Source of the DNA: Siphonodentalium dalli
Lineage: Eukaryota; Mollusca; Scaphopoda; Gadilida; Siphonodentaliidae
Assembly: GCA_032622095.1 (NCBI GenBank)
Contig: CP136062.1
Location: 51,227,349 to 51,291,348, forward strand
Direction of reading: 5' to 3'
Length of the DNA: 64,000 nucleotides
Shown here: positions 32,573 to 43,169 of the stretch, one piece after another
How the letters are laid out: the number at the start of each line of letters is the position of its first letter
Position numbering within the stretch: position 1 is the stretch's first letter
Made by a program: the position numbers and the translations under genes
The notes under the pieces: model-generated
The model's input: only the letters and a program-made list of their open reading frames with translations
Database searches by the model: none
Told to the model about the DNA's origin: nothing

Positions 32573-33183
32573 TTAATGCGTCAACCGGGTCGGAACCAGG
32601 TTTAATTCACCGGAGTGTCTATGTGTAATAGCCGGGAAAACCAACATTGGCTGGGCCAAAATGCTGCTATCAAAAATAGCAGGCAAGCTGGATATCTGTC
32701 CAAGTGATCCAATATACGAAGAAGAAGATACGTACGTCAGAGAGAACACATATGCAAACAAAGTGTGCCATGGAATTGACAGAGCATCTAATGCTAGTGC
32801 TTGTGGATAGTAAATCCATGAGCAAAATTACATGTTTGTTACTGTATGACTGGACTGGATCAACACCGCCTTTCACTGAATGTGAGGAAGGAAATAATGG
32901 ACAAATCGAATCACCGCCTCCATTGCTAGGACATTGATATTGGCCAGTTTTGTAAGAGAGACCAAACTCCCTGAACCATGATACCAATCATTGTACCTCC
33001 CCAGCCCATTTTCATGCTCGCATCTGTCGTGATTAGTATGACCTCGAGAGACACACGTATGTAAAAAGGACCGACCCATCGCCAATAGTTATGTTGTGAT
33101 CTTGGAACCACCACATGAAATGAGGTTAAGTTCTCTGAGAAAAGGTTACCTTGGCATGTAAATTCATGCACATTGGAGACCAA
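32573..33183 (-). pseudogene. RNase H remnant of the DIRS pol gene
   Basis: Three successive frames carry the conserved string. First is ITTDASMKMGWGG (catalytic Asp and GWG), then VQGVWS. After a frameshift comes ANINVLAMEAV (catalytic Glu). After another shift comes LALDALSIPWHTLFAYVFSL, the post-RNase H block typical of DIRS and Ngaro pol proteins. At least two frameshifts are needed to read through, so it is a pseudogene. Confidence 0.75.
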
Positions 33184-33739
33184 TTCGCCAACAAACGTTA
33201 GTCAATTGTTCCTCTAGTAAGGAAGCTACTGTCACTAACATAACTAGAAACAGTCTGGCTATCACAGACGTCTGCAACAGAACATAAGATACATGTTTCA
33301 GAGAGATTATTCGCTACAGCGATGGAGAAATCATTCCCTGTTGAAGATCGCATCGACAGCCAGGGAAACTTATCTCTTGGAAGAGTTCCAGCCAAGACTT
33401 TGTCTAATTGAGTAAGAACCCAAATCACTGTAGTGTTGTTGTGACAACTCGGCGATCGTCTAATAAGCCCTCTGTTGGATTGTTCATGATCAACCAAAAC
33501 CATACTAGTCGAGATACTGAACCAGGCAAATTCTTCGCTGTCTCAAGTGAGCTGCCACTACGGAAGGTATCCGAGTAAAAACTTATGAAGCCATTGCTTG
33601 CCAAAGAAAATAGCTCCGAAATTGGGAAGTTTTTCCTTGAAAACAGAACTTGAAAAACTTCTGATGGTAATTTAAAACATACAGGTGTATGTATACATCG
33701 CAAAAATGTCATGAGAAAACATAATCACCTTTCTGATCG

Positions 33740-33937
33740 ATATAATTTACAAAGAACTGATTTCTATCTGTATCTGTACGTCCCAGTGACCAGTTTGTCT
33801 TTTATGGGACGGAGTTATTTCAGAGTGGCCATCTTGAAATACGTTTTGACCAGAGAAGTGTTGAGGAACATGACATTTAGAACTTGGATTAACTTGCCAT
33901 TCTATATCGGAACAAGGAACAGAGTGCTGTAGAACCC
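33740..33937 (-). pseudogene. Reverse transcriptase remnant of the DIRS pol gene
   Basis: One minus frame reads GFYSTLFLVPI-stop-NGK, then LIQVLNVMFLN and TYFKMATLK-stop-LRPIKDK. This matches the RT start motif of DIRS-type elements (FxSxxFLVPKKxGxxRPVxxLxxLN...FKMxT). At least three in-frame stops are present. The YxDD catalytic box was not located in the degraded sequence downstream (33400-33740). Confidence 0.72.
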
Positions 33938-35385
33938 TTTGTCGGTTAAACGTACATGAAAACGATCTCTATATTGGCAGTATTGCTATCTACCGTAACA
34001 GTTCTTTTATTTCTAAAGAAATAAAAAATCTTTGCAGCAAGTTTGCTGTGGAGAAAACCCATGTTTAATGAGGTTACCATCACTCCAAAGAACTGTGTGA
34101 AAGTATGAATACTCAGATAGTCCATGCATGTCTTCAGAACACAAAGATCGTCGGTCAATTCCTGTCAAAACATCGAAAAATTATAAACGTTCCCCGATCG
34201 GGATGAGTTTTATAGTTAGTAACGTACAACAATTCAAGTTACATACCGGCACTCGCGGTACTCTCCCGATGATGATGACCGGCACGACGTCCCCCGTCGA
34301 TGTACCTATAGCCTCCTCGGCCACGACCCTGTCCCTATGAAACTTCGGTCGGTGTCATGTCAGATTGTCCATATAAGACGCAAGTTTGGGATACGAAAAG
34401 ACGATTCTTTTTCTGGATCATTCCCCAATGAAGTCTTGAATGAGTTGAACTCGCCAAACCTGCGAGTGTGATTTACAGTTCGTCTTGACTTCCGGTTGGA
34501 AATAAAACTAGAGTTATCGTTCCTCATCTTATTAAAGGTGGACTCAATGTTAACTTCATGTATTAATCAATGCTTGCACTTGCCGTTTCCGCTCACGGCG
34601 TGCTCTCGACATGGATTTTATACCATTCCCAAAAAACTCTGTCCCCCTTGAGAGGAAGATTTGTCATTTGACTCATGGCGTCTGATTCGTACCAGCATGA
34701 ATCGGACATGGCGCATGTGCCAGATGATTCAAAGAATTTATGTGAAGGCGGCCATTCTACCAGTCTGATCGAACGACTTCGCCAAAATTTCAAACACCTG
34801 CGGTCGTTGTGCAATAGCCCTATCAACGTTTATCCCATTCGCTTTCAAGCTGGTCAAACGATTGATGCACAAGGGCGTGTTGAATATACAACTGTGTCAC
34901 GACCGCCAACGGCCTGTACTCGTCGACCTTTGTACGCTATATAGAAACTCAAACCTCTGGTAAGGTTGGGAGACTAGCGTAAGTGGCAATGTTATTCACC
35001 GTTTTACGGTAGATAACATTCTTAGTTCCCTGTCCGGGTAGGCACTTTAAAAAATCCTCGGTCGCCTCATGCATCTTTAGGCCCTATATATAGGAAACTG
35101 GTCGAAAGTTTCTGCCGAGAACGCCGTCAAAGATGGATTATTCGCATGTAATCGGAAATGACACAAATAAGCAGAAATACTTGATGTCGCATCCCCTCCA
35201 TACAAGCAATATTCATGCTTCATATTTGGTATTGCATATATATATGGAATACATACTGTTGACAGCAAAGATGATGGATTATAAGTGCGATAATTTTCGT
35301 CAATTAAACTGTTTGAGCACTATCCATGCATAAACCAATCGTCTGTGATTTGGTTAAAATTTGAAAACATTTGTCTCCAATCATT

Positions 35386-35580
35386 TCAGACAAACTTCCT
35401 GTCCGATTTCGTGTCATGTACACCAAGCGCGAATTCACGGTAGGAAGAATGATCTCGGGCAATAATGCTAATATCATCTTCCTCTGATTCACTTTCTGCC
35501 GGCTCACGCCGCTGTGAAATATTAGGGTCACATTCGGCCGGCTTATCTTGCCGCCGTGACCAACGTTCGTTCTCCGAGTT
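35386..35580 (-). pseudogene. Acidic Gag-like (ORF1) fragment of the DIRS element
   Basis: An open stretch of ~64 codons directly upstream of pol contains RREPAESESEEDDISIIARD. Acidic, serine-rich segments are common in the first ORF of DIRS elements, and the position fits. There is no conserved motif to prove it, so this is inference from position and composition. A plus-strand 89-codon frame at 34675-34944 lies in the same ORF1 region and is unlikely to be real. Confidence 0.4.
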
Positions 35581-35902
35581 CTAACACGACCTGTGTATGA
35601 ACCAATACTTACCAAACGTCTAGTTGAAGGCGAGCTAGACCGAGAACGACTCGTATGCCTTGATATTTACATCAAGGATATAAACTGTCCAACAAGTAGA
35701 CATATTGGCAAACCCCGATTTCCTATCAGCTTGGATTATGCCATAACGAGAATCAAAAAGCTCATACAGCGAAAATACGCTTCGTAATTGAGTGCATCGG
35801 CGTGTCGTGGGGTAAATCATGCATGTCGCCATGCACCCGACACCACCGATTGAGCTGAAAACATGGCTTCAGTCATGCTATTAAATTAGAACACCAGAGC
35901 GA

Positions 35903-36073
35903 TGTTTATTTCATCGCCAGTAAACGAAAAGTGATAATGGTATCGTCCACTGTTGGAGTATACCTGAGGTAGGTCACGTGGAGCAGAATTTTGTTTTTTG
36001 ATTGGCTGGTTCTGCTTCGCGACACCAGAAGGAAAATTCCTAACGGTATATTAATTAGGTGAGGTTATGAAGT
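35903..36073. repeat. DIRS right inverted terminal repeat (5' end of the element)
   Basis: Complement of the left repeat. It reads GATGTTTATTTCATCGCCAG inward and TTAATTAGGTGAGGTTATGA at the outer edge. Confidence 0.9.
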
Positions 36074-36370
36074 AAAATTGATGTTCCCAGATGGTGAATA
36101 TTGTGATGTACACCATTGGGAACCTCGATTAAGGAATGTGTCGTCTGCCAATTTGGAGTTATAGAGAAACTAAACTAAAAAGAAATAGAATGTGAAGAAG
36201 TTTCTATAGAAATTTAATAATAAACTTTCCAGAGAAGATTAGGCCTAAGCAAAATGAGGTCCCCAGAGGGTGAATTTAGTGATGCTAGCCCACTATTCAG
36301 GATAGTGTCACTAAATTCACCCTCTGGGGACCTCATTCTGTAAATGACAGGCACACTAATCTCAGGCTTG

Positions 36371-36640
36371 ATATGGGAATGAGAAACTGTACATGGAGAC
36401 TTGACATTCTATTTTATGTAAAAAATTTAATTCAAACAATTTAAAAAGATCAAACATATAATCGGAAAATGTTTGCCAAAATCGTAGCAATTTTCCAGCT
36501 GTTTTCAATTTTTGCTGGATATATAGCGTCACTAAATTCACCATAGGGACCTCATTCTACAAAGTCTGGCACACTAAACTAAGGCTTGACTGTAATCAAA
36601 TGGTTGTATATAACCTGTGTGTATAACATCTAACCTGAGA
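36371..36640 (+). repeat. Duplicated flank, B fragment and A14 empty site
   Basis: 36371-36475 is the inverse complement of the sequence left of B5 (about 19500-19609). A solo B end follows (about 36520-36586, ACACTAAACTAAGGCTTG). The stretch from 36590 matches the flanks of A14 but without the MITE. Confidence 0.7.
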
Positions 36641-36940
36641 TATAAGGTTTAATTCTTAGGGACAACCTAATTAGCACCTTTGTGATGGTGAGTGGTTTTG
36701 TTTATTGACCTTTTGTCGCTCTAACTGAACCAACAGTCATCCCGGGACCTGGGTTGTGTGACTGGACTATAAACAAATTCTGCCCCCTGCCTTATAGTCT
36801 TGTGCCCTGCAATTATACTAACCAAGTAAAGCTTCCTATAAGATCAGCTTGATTTCTGTGCCAAAGAAATAAGTTGTATGTCAGTCTCCTCTTCTGCTGC
36901 CACATGCCTCTCTCTCTTCTCTCCCAATCCTGAAATTGGT
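36641..36940. other. Anonymous sequence
   Basis: No repeat structure or coding signal recognised. Confidence 0.5.
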
Positions 36941-36944
36941 ATGT

Positions 36945-37355
36945 CCCACCTTTGCAGATGAGTTCCCCAGAAGGTGAATTTAGTGATGCTATAATCCTGC
37001 ACAGTGGGCTAGCATCACCAAATATTCACCCTCTGGCGACCTCATTCTGCTTAGGCCTCAACTGCTTAGGGAGACCTAGGATGAGATTGAAGTTCCCCAG
37101 TTGGTTGGTGATGTTCAACCATTAGTCACCTCGATTAAGCATTTTATCTTCTGCAAATTAAGGGATATAGAAATTCAATAGAAGGAAAAATGTAACTAAA
37201 AACAATGTTAATTTGAGACTATAGATATTTCCCAGAATATGAGGCCTTAGCAGAATGAGGTCCCTTGAGGGTGAATTTGGTGATGCTAGCCCACCATGCA
37301 GATACGACACTAAATTCACCCTCTGGAGACCTCTGGAGACCAATGACAGACACAC
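36945..37355 (+). mobile_element. B10: subtype 2 B element with decayed ends
   Basis: Both hairpins and the subtype 2 interior (CACCTCGATTAAGCATTTTA) are recognisable. The left terminus is lost, and the right hairpin has a small GGAGACCTCT duplication. Confidence 0.75.
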
Positions 37356-37417
37356 TAAATTAATACTTGTTCCCTCCTCATCTGCCCCATCGCATCCTCT
37401 GCAGTCCTTATTAGAGG

Positions 37418-37503
37418 GAAATGTTCAGATAATAAATTCAACAAACATTGTTGAACTTATTATCTGAACATTTCTGAAGGGATAACTACTCATCAATGAG
37501 TGT
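37418..37503. mobile_element. D5: D element palindrome
   Basis: AAATGTTCAGATAATAAATTC is followed at once by its complement, then ACTACTCATCAATGAG. The outer CCCTTT end is lost, and C3c follows at TTAA. Confidence 0.7.
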
Positions 37504-37507
37504 TTAA

Positions 37508-37759
37508 CCATTCCATGACTGGAGCTTCCTGAAAATTTGCGAAAACCCTGTGCCAATGCGTTCTCTTATATATGATAGTCACCCAGGGAGCCTCGCATAT
37601 ATAAGAGAATACATTGTCCTAACAATATTTACAGTGACCTTGTAAACTGTGCATTCTCTTATATATGCAAGGCTCCCTATGGGAGACTCTCAGATATAAG
37701 AGAATGCACTGGCACAGGATCTTTAATGCTGCGCCAATGCAGCTCCCGTCATGAAAGGG
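37508..37759. mobile_element. C3c: two-hairpin TTAA MITE
   Basis: Left end CCATTCCATGACTGGAGC after TTAA (37504-37507); right end GCTCCCGTCATGAAAGGG then TTAT. The spacer AACAATATTTACAGTGACC separates the two hairpins. Confidence 0.8.
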
Positions 37760-38290
37760 TTATTCCACCATCCTCAGCCCCTGCACCATCCCGTGGCGCC
37801 ACCTGAAACGACCAACGTAATGCAGCCTCCTAGTAGATTTGTTTGATTTCTGTGCTATAATGAATTAATTCTTATCATGAACACCTGTGGTATGGAATTC
37901 TTATCATGAACACCTAGTAGTATTGAATCTAACAAAGATTGCCACTTCTGTGTTGTCAAGAGATCGCTAATGGAGATTCTGAGTGACTGGGGTGCTTTAT
38001 CTGCAGTAAACCTCCAGAAATCTGCTCAAACAAACAACCCAACCCTCAAAATCATATCAAACATCTCAGCTGTTAGTGCTTAGCAACTAAATCAAATAGA
38101 GTTATGCTCCTTGGCATTTGTGATTTACGCAGGTAAACTTGAATTGGGACTTGAATTTTTTTTTTTTTTTTGGCTGCTGATTGATGTATTATTGGGGGAA
38201 GGACTACAGATGGATGGGGGTGAGGCATCCCATGATCCATTGTGTATAATAGCCAATTAGAAATATATTGATTATAAGTCATGTTTATTT
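37760..38290 (+). other. Mostly anonymous; contains an S repeat
   Basis: 38080-38230 (GTTATGCTCCTTGGCATTTG, poly-T, TTGGCTGCTGATTG) resembles 40085-40165. A CTTATCATGAACACCT motif is duplicated at 37873 and 37901. Confidence 0.5.
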
Positions 38291-38297
38291 CACACTA

Positions 38298-39440
38298 TGA
38301 GGGTGTCACCCCCTACCCCCATGAATCCTGAATACCAGTTAACAGAGAGGGGTGAATCCTGAATACAAGTAAACCAGTTTACAGAGAGGGGTGAATCCTG
38401 AATACCAGTATACCAGTTAACAGAGAGGGGTGAATCCTGAATACCAGTATACAAGTTAATAGAGAGGGGTGAATCATGCATACCGGTTAATAGAGAGGGT
38501 GAATCCTGAGTACCAGTATACCAGTTAACAGAGAGGGGTGAATCCTGAGTACCAGTATACCAGTTAATAGAGAGGGGTGAATCCTGAATACCAGTATACC
38601 AGTTAACAGAGAGGGGTGAATCCTGAATACCGGTTAATAGAGAGGGTGAATCCTGAGTACCAGTATACCAGTTAACAGAGAGTGGTGAATCCTGAGTACC
38701 AGTATACCAGTTAATAGAGAGGGGTGAATCCTGAGTACCAGTATACCAGTTAATAGAGAGGGGTGAATCCTGAATACCAGTATATCAGTTAATAGAGAGT
38801 GGTGAATCCTGAATACCAGTATACCAGTTAACAGAGAGGGGTGAATCCTGAATACCAGTATATCACTTAACAGAGAGGGGTGAGTCCTGAATACCAGTAT
38901 ACCAGTTAACAGAGAGGGGTGAATCCTGAATACCAGTATACAAGTTAATAGAGAGGGGTGAATCCTGAATACCGTTTAATAGAGAGGGTGAATCCTGAGT
39001 ACCAGTATACCAGTTAACAGAGAGTGGTGAATCCTGAGTACCAGTATACCAGTTAATAGAGAGGGGTGAATCCTGAGTACCAGTATACCAGTTAATAGAG
39101 AGGGGTGAATCCTGAATACCAGTATATCAGTTAATAGAGAGGGGTGAATCCTGAATACCAGTATACCAGTTAACAGAGAGGGGTGAATCCTGAATACCAG
39201 TATATCACTTAACAGAGAGGGGTGAGTCCTGAATACCAGTATACCAGTTAACAGAGAGGGGTGAATCCTGAATACCAGTATACAAGTTAATAGAGAGGGG
39301 TGAATCCTGAATACCAGTATATCACTTAACAGAGAGGGGTGAGTCCTGAATACCAGTATACCAGTTAACAGAGAGGGGTGAGTCCTGAATACCAGTATAC
39401 CAGTTAACAGAGAGGGGTGAATCCTGAATACCAGTATACA
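38298..39440 (+). repeat. 39-bp minisatellite with higher-order structure
   Basis: About 29 units of GGGGTGAATCCTGAATACCA plus GTATACCAGTTAACAGAGA. Shortened ACCGGTTAATAGAGAGGGTG variants recur at 38630 and 38971, and TATCACTTAACAGAGAGG variants at 38862 and 39202. Both pairs are ~341 bp apart, indicating duplication of a block of about nine units. AAGTCATG(T/G)TTATTTCACAC flanks the array on both sides. The 39-bp period keeps a 13-residue repeat open on the minus strand (38976-39446), which is not a gene. Confidence 0.95.
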
Positions 39441-39599
39441 AGTCATGGTTATTTCACACTAATATGATCATTTTCAAATATTTACTGAAGTAATGTCCAT
39501 ACCTTCAACACATCAAGATGAAATGAGACAGAATTACATCATATTTTGTCATTTTAGCTAAGAATTAATCAAAATTTGAACAATTTGATGCTATAAAAT

Positions 39600-39800
39600 C
39601 TGCATACCAGTCTTTTTGTTGAATCCTGAATACTGGTTAAAATGGTATATACATCCCAGTACCAGTTAGAAAATGTGTATGAATCCTGAATACTGGTTAA
39701 ATAAGCATATTAATCCAGAGTACCAGTTAACTTAGGGGTATGAATCCTGCAAACCACTTCAAAATCACCAGAATACCGCATACCAGAAAAGGGGAGGGGG
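39600..39800 (+). repeat. Degenerate outlying units of the same minisatellite
   Basis: Old units (GAATCCTGAATACTGGTTAA three times) end at GGGGGTGACACCCTC, the inverse of GAGGGTGTCACCCCC at 38299-38313 where the whole region begins. The region is thus bounded by inverted repeats. Confidence 0.8.
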
Positions 39801-39849
39801 TGACACCCTCAGGGATTCAGGGGTCCCCCCCCCCCCGCCTTAAGTAGCG

Positions 39850-40190
39850 GTTCCACCTTCCACTCCTGCTGATGGTTTTGACTGGGTCATGATTCAATGA
39901 GTCCAGCTGGAATATGAAAGCCAGAGTGCTCTTAACCTCCCATGTTTGTGTAAATTCGCCCCACAACCAACACACAACAGGACAATGTCCTCGTTAGTAT
40001 TTCATGTATCTCAATCAGTTAAACAAATACAGATAACTCGCCTGGAGCCCATTTACTCATATCATGTGGTGAGTCATCGAACAATTAGAGTTACTCTTCT
40101 TGGCATTTTTTATTTGTGTTGGGGAAACTTTAATCTGTACTTTTTTTTTGGCTGCTAATTGGGGTATGATCTATGAATGAAAAGACCATA
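39850..40190 (+). repeat. S repeat and flank
   Basis: CAACCAACACACAACAGGAC, CCTGGAGCCCATTTACT and TATATCATGTG-like blocks recur at 43000-43140, and the following GGCATTTTTTATTTG / TTTGGCTGCTAATTGG part recurs at 38110-38200. No gene. Confidence 0.6.
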
Positions 40191-40194
40191 TTAA

Positions 40195-40450
40195 CCCTTT
40201 CGAGGCGGGAGCTGCGCTGGTGTAGCAATAAAGACCCTGTGCCAGTACATTCTCTTATATATGAGAGTCTCCCAGAGGGAGCCTCACATATATAAGAGAA
40301 TGCACTGGCTTACAATGGCATGGTAAATATTGTTAGGGCAATGTATCCTTTTATATATGTGAGGCTCCCTATGGGAGATTCACATATATAAGAATGCATT
40401 GGCACATGGTTTTTCGCAAAATGTCAGGCCGATCTCCAGTCATGGAAGGA
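40195..40450. mobile_element. C3d: two-hairpin TTAA MITE
   Basis: Left end CCCTTTCGAGGCGGGAGC after TTAA (40191-40194). The right end decays after CCAGTCATGGAAGGA. Both hairpins are present, the second with small deletions. Confidence 0.8.
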
Positions 40451-40527
40451 CCTTTTCTTTACAAAATGGATTATCCCAATCGGTTATAAAGGTATACATT
40501 GGAATGCTGAAAAAAGGCTGGGGTCAG

Positions 40528-41440
40528 CGTCTCCAGCAGCCATCTTGGATTTTACTCTTTGTATGACTAAATTCTTTAGCACAGGCTACAGGTCGTACCT
40601 TTAGTGTGATCATTGTAAAATTTGTCATGAATGTTAATAATGACATGTAATTGGGAACGAGTCATTTTGGGGTCATTCGGCCAAAAAACATGGCCGCCAG
40701 CAGCCATCTTGGATTTTACTCTTTGTATGACTAAATTCTTTAGCACAGGCTACAGGTCGTATCTTTAGTCTGATCATGATAAAATTTGTCATGGCTGTTG
40801 AAATTGGAATGTAGATGGGAACGAGTCATATTGGGGTCATTCTGACAAAAAAACATGGCCGCCAGCGGCCATCTTTGATTAAAAAAATTAATCCATTAGC
40901 ACGGCCACAGATCGTACCTTTAGTCTGATCATCATGAAATTTGTCATGGATGTTAATGTTGACATGTAGATGGGAAACGAGTCATTTTGGGGTCATTCCG
41001 CCGAAAAACATGGCAGCCAGCAGCCATCTTGGATTTTAATCTTTGTATGACTGAATTCTTTAGCACGGGCTACAGGTCGTACCTTTAGTCTGATCATCAT
41101 AAAATTTGTCATTAATGTTAATAATGACATGTAGATGGGGACGAGTCATTTTGGGGTAATTCGGCCAAAAAACATGGCCGCCAGCAGCCATCTTGGATTT
41201 TACTCTTTGTATGACTAAATCCTTTAGCACGGGCTACATGTCGTACCTTTAGTCTGATCATCATAAAATTTGTCATGCTGTTGAAATTGGAATGTAGATG
41301 GGAACGAGTCATTTTGGGGTTATTTGGCCAAAAAACATGGTTGCTGGCAGCCATCTTGCATTTTACTATTTGCATGACTAAAGCTATCAAATGCTTTTGA
41401 ATTTTATTGGAAAACATAGCCGCCAGCAACCATCTTAGAT
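40528..41440 (+). repeat. ~170-bp satellite, second array
   Basis: About five units with the same block order as the 27.2-kb array, including both unit types. It lies 12 kb away and is followed by the same ~130-bp tail (41447-41575). Confidence 0.9.
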
Positions 41441-41589
41441 TTTATATATATCTTCATGTCGATAAACTAGTATTAGACATTCAACTTTCCACATTCCTAA
41501 TCGCTCCATTGACTGTAATACATTAAATTATTCCCTTTCCAAGTTGAGCTACAGTGTCATTGACACTTTCATATTATGTTACCTTATAC

Positions 41590-42085
41590 ATAACATCGAA
41601 AAAATCGTTTCCTATATCATTAACAAAGCCATAACATATTTCCTTATATCTCACTAGTGATGAATAGGTGCGTGCTTCGTGGGATACTTGGCATCATGCC
41701 AACAAAATTACATTGCGGATTAATACTATTTTGAAAAGCCGCGCATGAGACCAACACCAGACATTGCAAAATGATTGCTTTGTTCATTAAAGTTAAATTC
41801 TTGTCCAATTTCGTTCCACTGACAAAAATAGGCGCAAAAACAAAGAGGCAAATTAGCAGACTATATTTTTCTTCACCAGTCAGAGCGGGCAATACTGTCA
41901 TAAACAGTTGTGAAGGTCTTAACCAATGCCATGCATGTATGCATTATCAGCTTCTTTTAAATATTTTGATTTGTTAAAGAGGCATAAAGCTGTAATTTTT
42001 TTCATGGGATTTTACTTCGACCCGATGTGAAACAAATTTATAAAACTCGTTTCATAAAATCTTATATCCCAACATAACTCGTTGG
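41590..42085. other. Anonymous sequence
   Basis: An 85-codon minus frame (41644-41901) overlaps a 68-codon plus frame. Neither has a recognisable domain. Confidence 0.4.
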
Positions 42086-42097
42086 AGATCCTCTAGA

Positions 42098-42190
42098 CTA
42101 TATTTGACATACTCACCCGACAATATATATATTCACCCATATATGACATACTCGCCCGCCAGTACATATATTCACCCATATATGACATAC
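42098..42190 (+). repeat. ~45-bp tandem repeat
   Basis: About two units of GACATACTC(A/G)CCCG(A/C)CA(A/G)TA followed by ATATATTCACCCATATAT. The GACATACTCGCCC core resembles the inverse of GGGCGAGTATGCCATATATG at 63826. Confidence 0.75.
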
Positions 42191-42279
42191 ATGGGAAATG
42201 TTCAGATAATCTACTATATATTTTGGAACTTCTCTCTGTCTGTGTGTATGTATATGTGTGTGTTATAGACTCGAAAACT

Positions 42280-42760
42280 GCTTGACCGATTCGTCTCAAA
42301 TTTGGTATGTAGGTCTACTTTGATCAACCGATCTGACTCAAATTTGATATGTAGGCCTAGGTTGGTCCCAGAAACAATATGGCGGGACCAATTTCATGTG
42401 CGATCATGTCCTTGACCTTGATCTTGCTCATATGCACTCATATAGGCATGTTTCTGGACCTCGACCGATCCGACTCAAATTTGGTATATACAGCTGTAGG
42501 CCTACTTTGATCCCGGGAACAAAAGGGGCGGGTCCAATGTCACGCGCGACCGTGTCCTTGACCTCATTCATATATGCCCATATAGGCATGTTTCTGGACC
42601 TTGACTGATCCGACTCAAATTTGGCATGTAGGCCTACTTTGATCCCGGGAACAATATGGTGGGTCCAATTTCACATGCGACTGTGTTCTTGACCTTCACC
42701 TTGACCTCACTCATATAAGCTGAAATAGGCATGTTTCTGGACTGATCGAACAATAGTTTT
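42280..42760 (+). repeat. ~125-bp tandem repeat
   Basis: Three to four diverged units share CCGATCCGACTCAAATTTGG, GTAGGCCTACTTTGATCCCG, ACAATATGG(C/T)GGGTCCAAT, TGACCT blocks and CATATAGGCATGTTTCTGGA. The preceding CTGTCTGTGTGTATG run resembles the other GTCTGTC-type dispersed repeats. Confidence 0.8.
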
Positions 42761-42854
42761 TTTCTTTCTCCTAATACTTTTCAATGTTGTTCGCTCCTAA
42801 ATAGCCTGGGCAATTTTGGGCACATCAGTTAGTTATTTATAAAGACCAACAAAC

Positions 42855-42990
42855 GACCAAATAGTCATTTGTTGAATTTATTATCTTAACATTTCCTAAG
42901 GGTGAATTTAGTGATGCAGTATAGCATCACTAAATTCATCCTCTGGGGACCTCATTCTGCAAATGACAGGCACACTAAACTCAGGCTTGA
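42855..42990. mobile_element. D7 palindrome fragment fused to B11 fragment
   Basis: AACAAACGACCAAATAGTCATTTG and TTATCTTAACATTTCCTA are D sequence. At 42898 it changes to a collapsed B hairpin (GGTGAATTTAGTGATGCAG...CTCATTCTGC) ending CACACTAAACTCAGGCTTG. Confidence 0.7.
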
Positions 42991-42994
42991 TAAA

Positions 42995-43165
42995 TTCCCC
43001 CAAAACCAACACACAACAGGACAAATGTCCTCATTAGTAATTCCTGTATATCAGTCAGTCTCACAATTAATATACAAACACCATGCCTGGAGCCCATTTA
43101 CTTATATCATGTGATGGGTATTCGATACTCACCCATATGACTGGTACCCAGTGGATCATAGCCCA
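42995..43165 (+). repeat. S repeat, second copy
   Basis: It matches 39955-40085 over AACCAACACACAACAGGAC, TCCTCATTAGTA and GCCTGGAGCCCATTTACTTA. Confidence 0.65.
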
Positions 43166-43169
43166 TAAT

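Larger units (their letters stand above)
30887..36073 (-). mobile_element. Decayed DIRS-type (tyrosine-recombinase) retrotransposon
   Basis: The element is ~5.2 kb and coding-oriented on the minus strand. It has inverted terminal repeats (35903-36073 and 30887-31092). An internal complementary region (31141-31222) pairs with the outermost ~45 bp of the one end and ~37 bp of the other, the arrangement that defines DIRS elements and templates their circular intermediate. In minus-strand order, remnants of an acidic Gag-like frame, reverse transcriptase, RNase H and a tyrosine recombinase are visible. Frameshifts and stops interrupt all of them, so it cannot be autonomous. DIRS elements use a recombinase instead of an integrase and lack LTRs. 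It sits inside B9. Confidence 0.88.
30720..36370 (-). mobile_element. B9: subtype 1 B element split by the DIRS retroelement
   Basis: The left part (30720-30880) has the hairpin and runs to GGGAGACATAGACTCAAAATT. The right part resumes at 36074 with AAAATTGATGTTCCCAGATGG and runs through the rest of the interior and second hairpin to CTCAGGCTTG. Together they rebuild the order seen in B7. AAAATT is present on both sides of the retroelement. Confidence 0.85.

Noticed and set aside
38298-39440. CRISPR-like regular repeats
   Set aside because: There are no unique spacers. The units are contiguous 39-bp minisatellite copies in a eukaryotic context.
38976-39446. 156-codon repetitive frame (ILVFRIHPSLL type)
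   Set aside because: A by-product of the 39-bp minisatellite. There is no unique sequence or splice context.
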